Shown in pieces: positions 29,147 to 36,961 of a DNA stretch of 64,000 nucleotides (position 1 is its first letter; each line of letters opens with the position of its first letter). The stretch is from CAZXEJ01 sp964639895 (GTDB taxonomy: Bacteria > Desulfobacterota_D > UBA1144 > Nemesobacterales > JADFKM01): contig CAZXEJ010000002.1 of NCBI GenBank assembly GCA_964639895.1, forward strand, positions 1 through 64,000. Reading direction: 5' to 3'. Made by a program: the position numbers and the translations under genes. Under the pieces are notes generated by a model. That model made no database searches and was not told the DNA's origin. It saw nothing but the letters and a program-made list of their open reading frames with translations.

Positions 29147-30154
29147 ATGAGCGTGGCGATACCGATAGCCGTCGTTCTGGCCCTGCTGCTTGCTCTCAAC
29201 ATCGGGGCCAACAACTCGGCCGCCTCCCTGGCGACGGCCTACGGGGCGGGTGCGCGCACGAAGAGGGAATCGCTCTTCCTGATAGCGGTGTTCGCGCTGC
29301 TTGGTGCGTCGCTTTCGGGCTCGGCCGTGGTCGAGACCGTGGGGAAGTCCATAGTGCCCGAGTCCGTACTCTCCTCGGAGCTGGGTCTCGTCATAGTGGT
29401 GCTGCTCATAGCGCTCGCCTTCATTACGTGGGCAAACCTTATGAGTGTGCCCGTAGCAACGACGCACGCGCTGGTCGGAGCCATAGCGGGGCTCGGGCTC
29501 TATACAGGCTCGCTCAACACGTCGAAGTTCACGGAGATCGTACTGTGGTGGATACTCACACCTGTGGCGGCGTTCGCGGTCAACTTCCTCCTCGGCCGCT
29601 TCCTATACTACAAGACACTCCGCTATCTGACGGACCGCTACACGGAGAGCGACATCGTGCGCATCCTGGGGCTCTTACTCACCGTATCGGGCACCTACGT
29701 GGCCTTCTCGGCCGGGGCCAACAACTCGGCCAACTGCGTGGGTCCCCTCGTGGGGATGGGTCTCGTCGAGCCCCGTGCGGGGGCAGTGCTCGCAGGTGTG
29801 GCCATGGCCGTGGGAGCCCTGTTACTGGGCGGCCGCGTGCTCGAGACGGTGGGGAAGAAGATAACGGAGATATGCGTGCTCAGGGCGGTATCGGTGGAAT
29901 TCGTCGGAGGGTCATTGATCCTATTGGCCTCGCTCAAGGGGATCCCGGTGTCGCTGGCGGAAATCGTCACATCTGGTATAATCGGTTTTTCGTGCGCGAG
30001 CCAGGGTTTCAAGACCACGTTCGAGAACAAGCACGTCCTCCGCATCGCGTTCCTGTGGTTCTTCGTACCGTTCTTCGCCGTCGGAGCAAGCTACGTGCTG
30101 TGCGTCGTATACTTCGACTACGGCGTTGCGAAGCTGCTGGCCTCCCTCTTCTAG
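29147..30154 (+). CDS. Pit-family permease, likely sulfate permease (CysP-like)
   Basis: 335 aa, about ten hydrophobic segments. The two Pit-family repeats show the signature GANN twice (LNIGANNSAASLA near residue 20; FSAGANNSANCVGPL near residue 190), typical of the inverted-repeat phosphate/sulfate permeases. Context favours sulfate: cysH follows 114 nt downstream and siroheme reductase and sat genes lie beyond, as with Bacillus CysP. Phosphate transport cannot be excluded from sequence. The ATG at 29147 lacks a strong ribosome site (CGAAAG). Expression is predicted from the -24/-12 promoter through a leader terminator. Confidence 0.83.
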   Translation: MSVAIPIAVVLALLLALNIGANNSAASLATAYGAGARTKRESLFLIAVFALLGASLSGSAVVETVGKSIVPESVLSSELGLVIVVLLIALAFITWANLMSVPVATTHALVGAIAGLGLYTGSLNTSKFTEIVLWWILTPVAAFAVNFLLGRFLYYKTLRYLTDRYTESDIVRILGLLLTVSGTYVAFSAGANNSANCVGPLVGMGLVEPRAGAVLAGVAMAVGALLLGGRVLETVGKKITEICVLRAVSVEFVGGSLILLASLKGIPVSLAEIVTSGIIGFSCASQGFKTTFENKHVLRIAFLWFFVPFFAVGASYVLCVVYFDYGVAKLLASLF

Positions 30155-30268
30155 GGAGCACGCAGCCCCGGCGAAGCGCGCCCGGCCCCCGTGGAAGGGA
30201 GGATTGACGGGCCGGCCGAAACGGAAAGGGGAAAACACAAAAACAACACAACGAAAAGGAGAGGAAGA

Positions 30269-30985
30269 ATGACACAGCAGGAAGTCGAAAGGCTCAACGA
30301 AGAGTACATGTCCAAGAGCCCCCAGGAGGTGATAGAGAAGGCCCTCGAGCTGCTCCACCCCGACATCGCGTTCGCCTCGAGCTTCGGGGCCGAGGACGTC
30401 GTCATCATCGACATGCTGATGAAAGTAAACCCCGAGGCCAGGGTGTTCACGCTCGATACGGGCAGGCTCAACCAGGAGACGTACGACGTCATAGACGCCG
30501 TACGCGCCAAGTACGGCCTCCAGGTAGAGGTGCTGTTCCCCGACACCGCCGAGGTCGAGGACATGGTCAAGCGCCACGGGATGAACCTCTTCTACAAGAG
30601 CATCGAGTTGCGCCACCTGTGCTGCGGCGTCCGCAAGGTGCATCCGCTCAAACGCATGCTGTCCTCGCTCAAGGGCTGGATGACGGGCGTCCGAAGGGAC
30701 CAGACCCCGAACCGCAGCGGTATGGCCAAGTTCCAGATCGACGAGCAGTTCGGCGGCATCCTCAAGGTAAACCCCTTGCTCGATTGGAGCTGGCAACAGG
30801 TGATGGACTACATAAAGGAGCACAAGGTCCCCTACAACAGGCTCATCGACCAGGGTTACCCGAGCATAGGGTGCGAGCCCTGCACAAGGGCGATAAAAGA
30901 GGGCGAAGACCTGAGGGCCGGACGCTGGTGGTGGGAACAGGAATCCGACAAGGAGTGCGGCCTGCACGCCGACCACGGCACCTAG
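30269..30985 (+). CDS. cysH: Adenylyl-sulfate (APS) reductase, thioredoxin-type CysH
   Basis: Reduces APS to sulfite and AMP in assimilatory sulfate reduction. 238 aa. The [4Fe-4S] ligands are C118-C119 (HLCCGVRKV) and C202/C205 (GCEPC), which mark the APS-using rather than PAPS-using subtype. The catalytic cysteine is C230 in the C-terminal KECGLH. The PP-loop start is AFASSFGAED. ATG at 30269 follows AAGGAGAGGAAG; upstream reading is discarded. Downstream of the permease in the same direction. Confidence 0.96.
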   Translation: MTQQEVERLNEEYMSKSPQEVIEKALELLHPDIAFASSFGAEDVVIIDMLMKVNPEARVFTLDTGRLNQETYDVIDAVRAKYGLQVEVLFPDTAEVEDMVKRHGMNLFYKSIELRHLCCGVRKVHPLKRMLSSLKGWMTGVRRDQTPNRSGMAKFQIDEQFGGILKVNPLLDWSWQQVMDYIKEHKVPYNRLIDQGYPSIGCEPCTRAIKEGEDLRAGRWWWEQESDKECGLHADHGT

Positions 30986-31032
30986 GCGGCGTGAGTCGGC
31001 CGGCGCCTTAAGAGGCGGCACCACTCGAAGCG

Positions 31033-31061
31033 ACGGCGCCACGGGGGAACGGCCGTTTTTT
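31033..31061 (+). terminator. Possible intrinsic terminator after cysH
   Basis: ACGGC (31033-31037) pairs with GCCGT (31052-31056) across a 14-nt loop, followed by a run of T to 31061. The stem is short, so read-through into the sulfite reductase is likely. Confidence 0.4.
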
Positions 31062-31126
31062 GTTGTGCGCGCCGTTGCAATGGTGTATTATTAGGACAAC
31101 TAAACAATCGAGAGGTCTCGGCAACG

Positions 31127-32839
31127 ATGGACAGCTTCAAAGAACAAGCCCTCAGAGAGATCGACGCCCTCAGGGAATCCATCGAGCAGTACAAGCGGGG
31201 CGAACTCACCCCTGAACAGTTCCGACCCCGGCGGCTCGCATACGGCGTCTACGCACAGCTCGCCCACACCTCCAACATGCTGCGCCTCAAGCTGCCGGCC
31301 GGCGTAGTGACGGCCGAACAGCTCGAAGCCATAGCCGAAGTGGCCGAGCGCTACGGGCGCAGCCTCGCCCACGTTACAACACGGCAGGACATCCAGTTCC
31401 ACTGGGTACCGCTTGAGGCCGCACCCGACATATTCACCCGGCTACTGGACGTGGGGATCGTCAACCGCGGCGCCTGCAGCGACAGCATACGCAACGTAAC
31501 GGCGTGCCACATGGCCGGTCTCTGTCCCAATCAGGAGTTCGACGTCCTGCCCTACGCGCTGGCCGTAAGCGACTACTTCCTGTTCCACCCGCTCAATCTC
31601 ACTCTTCCGCGCAAGTTCAAGATATCGGTATCGGGCTGCGCGGCCGACTGCGCCCTGGGCAAGATACACGACATAGGCATCGTGGCCGCTTCGCGCAACG
31701 ACAACGGCTCACGCGTGGAGGGGTTCAAGGTGATGGCCGGCGGCGGGCTTGGATCGCTGCCCCACCTTGCCGAGACCATAAGGGAGTTCGTCCCCAGGGA
31801 CGACATCCTGATAGTGTGCGAGGCGCTGGTCAGGGTGTTCCACCGCTACGGTGAGAGGAAAAACCGCCTGCGGGCCAGGATGAAGTTCCTGCTCAAGAAG
31901 CGCGGCTTCGAGGAGTTCCGCGGGCTGGTGAACGAGGAGTACGCAAAGATCGAGAAAGATCAGGGGGACCAATTGCGCGGCAAGCTCTCGGAACTGGTCG
32001 CCTCCCACAAGCAGCCGCCCCCGCAGAGGACGCCATCGGCGGTCGGCGATAACGGGGCAGCAGACGACGGCGAGGGATACGAGCACTGGCTCAAGACGAA
32101 CGTGATGCGCCAGAGGCAGGAAGGCTACAACGCGGCCATCGTGAAGCTCCCCCTGGGCGACGCCACGTCCGACCAGCTGAGGGCACTGGCACAGACCTGC
32201 CGCGAGCTCGGCAACGGCACGGTACGGACCACGGTGAGCCAGAACATAGCCGTCCCCTGGATAACGGACGCCGACCTGCCGGAGTTCTATTCGAGACTCG
32301 TCGATATAGGGCTGGCCGAGCCCGACGCCCACCACATAACGGACGTCGTATCCTGTCCCGGGGCCGACTACTGCAGCCTCGCCATAACGAAGTCCATGGG
32401 AGTGGGCGCCCGCGTCAGAGAGCATCTGGCCGGTGGGCAGACGGACGTCGATCGGCTGGGGCGGTTCCGCATCCAGATAAGCGGCTGCCCGAACTCCTGC
32501 GGACAGCACCACATAGGGGACATCGGGCTCACGGGCCTCATGGTCAAGGGCAAGGACGGCGTCGAGAGACCCCACTACTCCATACTCGTAGGAGGCGGCG
32601 TGACGGGCGAGAACCCCACGCTCGCCCACCGCATATCGGGCCGCTACCCCGAGGAAGATACGCCCAGGATCATAGCGGCCTTCGCCCAGTACTACCTCGA
32701 TAACAGGAAGGACGGCGAGGGGTTCAGGGAGTTCGTACAGCGGATGGGTGTGGAGAGATTCTCCCAGATGGCGCGCAGCATAGCGCACGAGAAGTACCTG
32801 AACAACAACGCCGACCCCGAGATGGACGCGATCGATTGA
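31127..32839 (+). CDS. Siroheme-dependent sulfite (nitrite/sulfite) reductase
   Basis: 570 aa, two fused halves; reduces sulfite to sulfide with six electrons, probably from ferredoxin. The C-terminal half holds the standard siroheme-[4Fe-4S] ligands C410/C416 (SCPGADYC) and C454/C458 (GCPNSCGQ). The N-terminal half also keeps a complete C-x5-C plus C-x3-C set, C127/C133 (ACHMAGLC) and C171/C175 (GCAADC), which is lost in E. coli CysI-type enzymes. Substrate-side residues TTRQDIQFHW are intact. ATG at 31127 follows GAGAGG. Sulfite rather than nitrite is inferred from adjacent cysH and sat. Confidence 0.9.
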   Translation: MDSFKEQALREIDALRESIEQYKRGELTPEQFRPRRLAYGVYAQLAHTSNMLRLKLPAGVVTAEQLEAIAEVAERYGRSLAHVTTRQDIQFHWVPLEAAPDIFTRLLDVGIVNRGACSDSIRNVTACHMAGLCPNQEFDVLPYALAVSDYFLFHPLNLTLPRKFKISVSGCAADCALGKIHDIGIVAASRNDNGSRVEGFKVMAGGGLGSLPHLAETIREFVPRDDILIVCEALVRVFHRYGERKNRLRARMKFLLKKRGFEEFRGLVNEEYAKIEKDQGDQLRGKLSELVASHKQPPPQRTPSAVGDNGAADDGEGYEHWLKTNVMRQRQEGYNAAIVKLPLGDATSDQLRALAQTCRELGNGTVRTTVSQNIAVPWITDADLPEFYSRLVDIGLAEPDAHHITDVVSCPGADYCSLAITKSMGVGARVREHLAGGQTDVDRLGRFRIQISGCPNSCGQHHIGDIGLTGLMVKGKDGVERPHYSILVGGGVTGENPTLAHRISGRYPEEDTPRIIAAFAQYYLDNRKDGEGFREFVQRMGVERFSQMARSIAHEKYLNNNADPEMDAID

Positions 32840-33448
32840 TCGTCGTCCCGGCACCGAGAGGCCGGACTTAAGTAGCCCGTCCCATCCCGCGGGGGGGTGG
32901 CATGGGGAACACTGGGTTGAAACTCGCACCGATTCGGCGCGCCTGAGCGTTCTGCTGCGCTTCCCCCACCGGCTCTCCCGATCGCAGCGCGGCTCCCACT
33001 TGGTTTCGGGAAGGCATGTGGGTGCATTGGGAAGGAGCACCCTCTCACCCGGAGCGAGGGCAACCCACCACACACTCTTTTCCAGGAACGACACAATGCA
33101 CTCGATGCGGGAGCCTCCGCACATCCGCAGCGGGACAGCAAGTGGAGTCCTGCGGGAAGGGCGGGCGAAACCTATCTACCTGTCATCACCTCCACTGCAG
33201 GCGGCCTGTATCACCGGTACGGGCAGGAAGGCCGGCGAACGTCCCACGACCGCTCACACCCCCCAGCGCACCAAAAGCCGCCGCTTACCACCCAGGTTGT
33301 AGGTTGCAGCAGGGGACGACCCCATTGCCGCCGCACAATACGCGCCACCCCAACCGTTGCGCGCCTCCGCACCCTGCAGGAGAGCTCGGCGGTAGTGCGG
33401 TGCCGTCTACCCGTACCGAGACTCCAGGTCCCACACCCTCCGGGGCAC
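32840..33448. other. C-rich spacer between convergent genes, no gene seen
   Basis: About 610 bases. The first 200 are mixed, the rest C-rich on the plus strand. No T-run terminator and no credible frame. I looked for structured-RNA signatures and saw none I could name. Confidence 0.5.
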
Positions 33449-33838
33449 TCAGCGCGAGAACACCCTCACCGTATAGCCGGTCACGGCGTCCTCGCCAATG
33501 GGTTCCTCTCTGTAGCTCACCTCGCGGACATCCCTTGCCGAGTAGTACAGTACGCCCGTCAACACGCTGATCACCCCACCCGCTATCCGTGCCGCATCCA
33601 CCCTCCGGGCCGACTCGTAGTCCTTGCGCCTGTAATCGATCTCTATCCTTATGTCCGTCCCCTCTTCCAGGGTGGCCTTCGTCTCCTCCCTGGCGACGGC
33701 CAGGGCGGCTCTCTCCAGCGCACTCACCAGCGGGTACTGCTCGTGAGCCATCGCCTTGGGGTCGGTGCCGGAATCGAAGTAGGGCGGCTTTCCTTTGACC
33801 TCAACGGTGAGGAACGGTTTCCACTCGCCAGATGACAT
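33449..33838 (-). CDS. Conserved-looking hypothetical protein
   Basis: 129 aa, soluble, mixed alpha/beta with no signal peptide or membrane segment. It starts MSSGEWKPFLTVEVKGKPPY and ends in a Tyr/Val-rich strand region. A helix with AREETKATLEEGTDIRIEID lies in the middle. ATG at 33838 follows GGAGGAGG by 7 nt, which rejects the long upstream extension. Convergent with the sulfite reductase and divergent from the next membrane-anchored protein. Family not recognised. Confidence 0.65.
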   Translation of the reverse strand: MSSGEWKPFLTVEVKGKPPYFDSGTDPKAMAHEQYPLVSALERAALAVAREETKATLEEGTDIRIEIDYRRKDYESARRVDAARIAGGVISVLTGVLYYSARDVREVSYREEPIGEDAVTGYTVRVFSR

Positions 33839-34025
33839 CGCAAACCTCCTCCGGACGCAAAAGATGGGTCTCCTTATCATACCCTTGGTACCGTCCACCG
33901 CAAGTGAACCCGCTGCGCGGCCGGCTGGAGGTGTCCGCCTTGCCAACCACGGCCGTTGATATATCATAATGACTGTCCCTGAGCAGGCACGCCACCCCGC
34001 ACCCCCTGGACACGGCGGGACGGAG

Positions 34026-34559
34026 ATGGATATCACATACGCAATACTCATCGCCATCGCTTTGGTCGTCGTGTACCTCATCCTCAGGGCCCTGTCCACG
34101 GTCAGGATAGAGCCCCCCCGGCCGGGAACGTTCGGCCAGGACGACCCCGAGCGGACGAGGCTCGATCCGCCAACCCCCGAACCCGCCGGCGCGCCCTCCT
34201 TCGAGCCGGACTTCGAGGGCACCTACCGCGGGGTCCCCTACTTTGTAACCTCGTTCGACGACATCCATCTCGTGGTCGGAATCGAACTCGACAGGCCCCC
34301 CGCCCAGAGGTTCGAGGTCACCGAACGGATCGAGCAGCCGGACGCGAGGATGGAGAGGTACGTAAGCGACGTCAACGCACTGCTCAACATGGGCGCGACC
34401 CACGTGGACGTGGGCTACAACGTCCACAACTGGGTGGCCGTCGAGTTCCCGGTCGAGAGGCTCGGCTCGGCGGCGGCCCCGATCGAGAAGGTGCTCGCTC
34501 ACCTTGTGCGCCTGCGAGACATAGCCACGGGCGAGATCAACCCGCCGGCTTCTTCCTGA
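34026..34559 (+). CDS. Hypothetical protein with N-terminal membrane anchor
   Basis: 177 aa from the ATG at 34026. A single transmembrane helix at about residues 4-24 (YAILIAIALVVVYLILRAL) is followed by a Pro/Asp-rich linker and a soluble domain of about 110 aa. An ATG at 33969 would add 19 hydrophilic residues, but it overlaps a -10-like TCATAAT and lacks a ribosome site. GGGACGGAG directly precedes 34026. Family unknown. The C-terminal domain could face the periplasm or cytoplasm. Confidence 0.6.
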   Translation: MDITYAILIAIALVVVYLILRALSTVRIEPPRPGTFGQDDPERTRLDPPTPEPAGAPSFEPDFEGTYRGVPYFVTSFDDIHLVVGIELDRPPAQRFEVTERIEQPDARMERYVSDVNALLNMGATHVDVGYNVHNWVAVEFPVERLGSAAAPIEKVLAHLVRLRDIATGEINPPASS

Positions 34560-34604
34560 GCTGCAGCCGGAGACGCCGCTCCCGCCGTGGAGGGGCGCGC
34601 CGAC

Positions 34605-34632
34605 TTGAAACCACCCGATAACCGTGCATAAT
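34605..34632 (+). promoter_or_regulatory. Sigma-70 promoter of sat-cysC, predicted leaderless
   Basis: TTGAAA (34605-34610), 16 nt, CATAAT (34627-34632), then 8 nt to the ATG at 34641. No ribosome site is present in those 8 nt. Confidence 0.6.
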
Positions 34633-34640
34633 AATGCGCC

Positions 34641-36368
34641 ATGACCAAGCTCATAGAACCCCACGGCGGAGAGCTCAAAGAGCTCATGGCCGCTCCGGAA
34701 CAGGCCGAGGAGATAAGGGACGGGCTGCACTCGATGCCCGTCTGGGACCTCACGCAACGACAGGTGCTCGACATAGAGCTGCTCCTCAACGGCGCCTTCT
34801 CGCCCCTGGAGGGCTTTCTCGACAAGGCCGACTACGAGGGCGTATGCAGGCGGATGCGCCTTGAAAGCGGCCTCCTGTGGCCCATCCCCATAACGCTGGA
34901 CGTGACCGAGGAGTTCGCCTCTGCGCTGCAGGAGGGTGGTTCGCTGGCCCTGCGCCACCCGGAGGGGATGGTGGTCGCCACGATGAAGATAGAGGACATA
35001 TGGCGGCCCGACCTCGACGAGGAGGCCGAGCTCGTCTACGGCACCGGCGACGAGAAGCACCCCGCCGTCCACTACTTGAGGCACCTGTCCAACCCCGTCT
35101 ACGTAGGGGGCCCCATCGTGGGCCTAACGCCGCCTCCCCACCACACCTACGTCGAGCTCCGCCACACGCCGCGGCAGTTGAGGCGGATATTCAGCGAGCG
35201 GGCCTGGGAGAGGATCGTGGCCTTCCAGACGCGGAATCCCATGCACAGGGCCCACGTAGAGCTCACGCGCCGGGCCATGAAGAAGGCCGACGCCAACCTG
35301 CTCATCCACCCCGTCGTGGGACTGACGAAGCCGGGCGACGTCGACTACTTCTCCCGCGTACGCTGCTACTTGGCCGTACTCAACAACTACCCGGAGAAAC
35401 GGTCCGTTATGCTGAACCTCCTGCCGCTGGCCATGCGCATGGGAGGGCCTCGAGAGGCCGTCTGGCACGCCATCATCCGCCGTAACTACGGCTGCACGCA
35501 CTTCATCGTGGGCCGCGACCACGCGGGCCCCGGGACCGACAGCTCCGGCAAGCCGTTCTACGATCCCTATGCGGCCCAAGAGTTGGTGCGCCGCTACCAG
35601 GACGAGCTCCTCATCGAGATGGTGGACTTCGAGGAGATGGTATACGTGGAAGACCTGGACGAGTACAGGGCACGCTCCGAGGTGCCCGAGGGCGCAAGGG
35701 TGCTCACGCTGTCCGGAACGGAGCTGCGCAGGAGGCTCCGCGAGGGGCTCGACATACCGAGCTGGTTCTCCTACCCGGAGGTGATCGAGGAGCTGCGCCG
35801 CACACATCCGCCCCGTAGCAGGCAGGGGTTCACCGTGCTGCTTGTGGGACGCGTGGGCTCCGGCAAGTCCACGGTGGCCAACATTCTCACGGCCAAGCTG
35901 CTCGAATACGGTACGCGCAACGTAACCCTCCTGGATTCGGAAGCGATCGATACATATATAATGGACTCGCCCCCACGTACCAGGGAGGAATCGCTCACCC
36001 TCATGCGGAGGCTCGCATTCGTTGCGAGCGAGATATCCAAGAACAGGGGCGTGGCCGTCTGCGCTCCGTTGGCCCCCTACGAGCAGCCGAGACGCCGGAT
36101 GAGGGAGCTCGTGGTGTCGAACGGCGCGGGTTTCATCGAGGTCCACCTCGATGCGTCCGAAGAGATATGCAGGGACAGGGACCGCAAGGGGATCTACAGA
36201 GCGGTGGACCGCGGTGAGGTAGGCGAATTCGCAGGCGTGACCGACCCCTTCGAGCCGCCCCGCGAACCCGAACTCACCATCAATACCGAAGAGAGCTCGG
36301 CCGAGGAAGCCGCACGGAAGATAATCCTCCACCTAGAACACGAGGGGTACTTGGCCACGAAGCCCTAG
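34641..36368 (+). CDS. Bifunctional-type sulfate adenylyltransferase with fused APS-kinase-like domain
   Basis: 575 aa. Residues 1 to about 390 are ATP sulfurylase, with QTRNPMHRAHVEL and GRDHAGPG active-site motifs intact; it makes APS from sulfate and ATP. From about 393 a CysC-like domain follows: Walker A GRVGSGKST is good and CAPLAPYEQPRRR is recognisable. However, the APS-site DGD-x-x-R reads DSEAID, and the usual R-E-D-R segment reads TREES. The kinase part may therefore be inactive or regulatory. This fits the neighbouring CysH, which uses APS directly. It has its own promoter. Confidence 0.92.
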   Translation: MTKLIEPHGGELKELMAAPEQAEEIRDGLHSMPVWDLTQRQVLDIELLLNGAFSPLEGFLDKADYEGVCRRMRLESGLLWPIPITLDVTEEFASALQEGGSLALRHPEGMVVATMKIEDIWRPDLDEEAELVYGTGDEKHPAVHYLRHLSNPVYVGGPIVGLTPPPHHTYVELRHTPRQLRRIFSERAWERIVAFQTRNPMHRAHVELTRRAMKKADANLLIHPVVGLTKPGDVDYFSRVRCYLAVLNNYPEKRSVMLNLLPLAMRMGGPREAVWHAIIRRNYGCTHFIVGRDHAGPGTDSSGKPFYDPYAAQELVRRYQDELLIEMVDFEEMVYVEDLDEYRARSEVPEGARVLTLSGTELRRRLREGLDIPSWFSYPEVIEELRRTHPPRSRQGFTVLLVGRVGSGKSTVANILTAKLLEYGTRNVTLLDSEAIDTYIMDSPPRTREESLTLMRRLAFVASEISKNRGVAVCAPLAPYEQPRRRMRELVVSNGAGFIEVHLDASEEICRDRDRKGIYRAVDRGEVGEFAGVTDPFEPPREPELTINTEESSAEEAARKIILHLEHEGYLATKP

Positions 36369-36961
36369 CAGGCACGCCCCCTCACGCTGCGGCCGCACAC
36401 CGCCCCCCACGAACGTACCGCAGCCAACCCCTCCCACGGCGCCGAGCGTCGTTGCGGGCCCGACCCCATCCTCTTCGCATCCGAGCCCTCCCCGGACCCC
36501 CCACTCCCCACTGCGGGGCATCTCCACCCACATCCCCTTCGTGCACAGCCGTCACGGCGGGAGAAGGGGCGATGCGACCCCGACATACCACGGACCAGTG
36601 CCCTTCGAGGAACACCGCCTACCGCAGCCCCCCAAACGAAACCCCCGCGCTGCAGAGGAACGTCGGGAAGGGTGACGCGGAGGCCGGAGCCACCAAACCC
36701 TGTGTAGCGCTCACAGACCCGATCCGGACTCCACTCCCCCCACACCCCCCAGGGACACCTCTTCAAGGGGCCGTCCCACCCGGCCCCGTTACACGCACAG
36801 CGGCCAGCACCCGCGGGACCGAGTACCACGCACTCCCTCGTCAGCACCGCTCGGATCCTATCCATCGTGGGGGCCGAAGAGGAAGCGATACCGTGAACCA
36901 GGAGTCGACGCCCGCGGTGAGGCACCCCAGCCGGTCACCCGGGATCGACACACCCGAGCGG
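36369..36961. other. C-rich spacer between convergent genes, no gene seen
   Basis: About 590 bases with marked C over G on the plus strand between sat-cysC and the RND pump. No hairpin with T-run, no coding frame. Confidence 0.5.
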
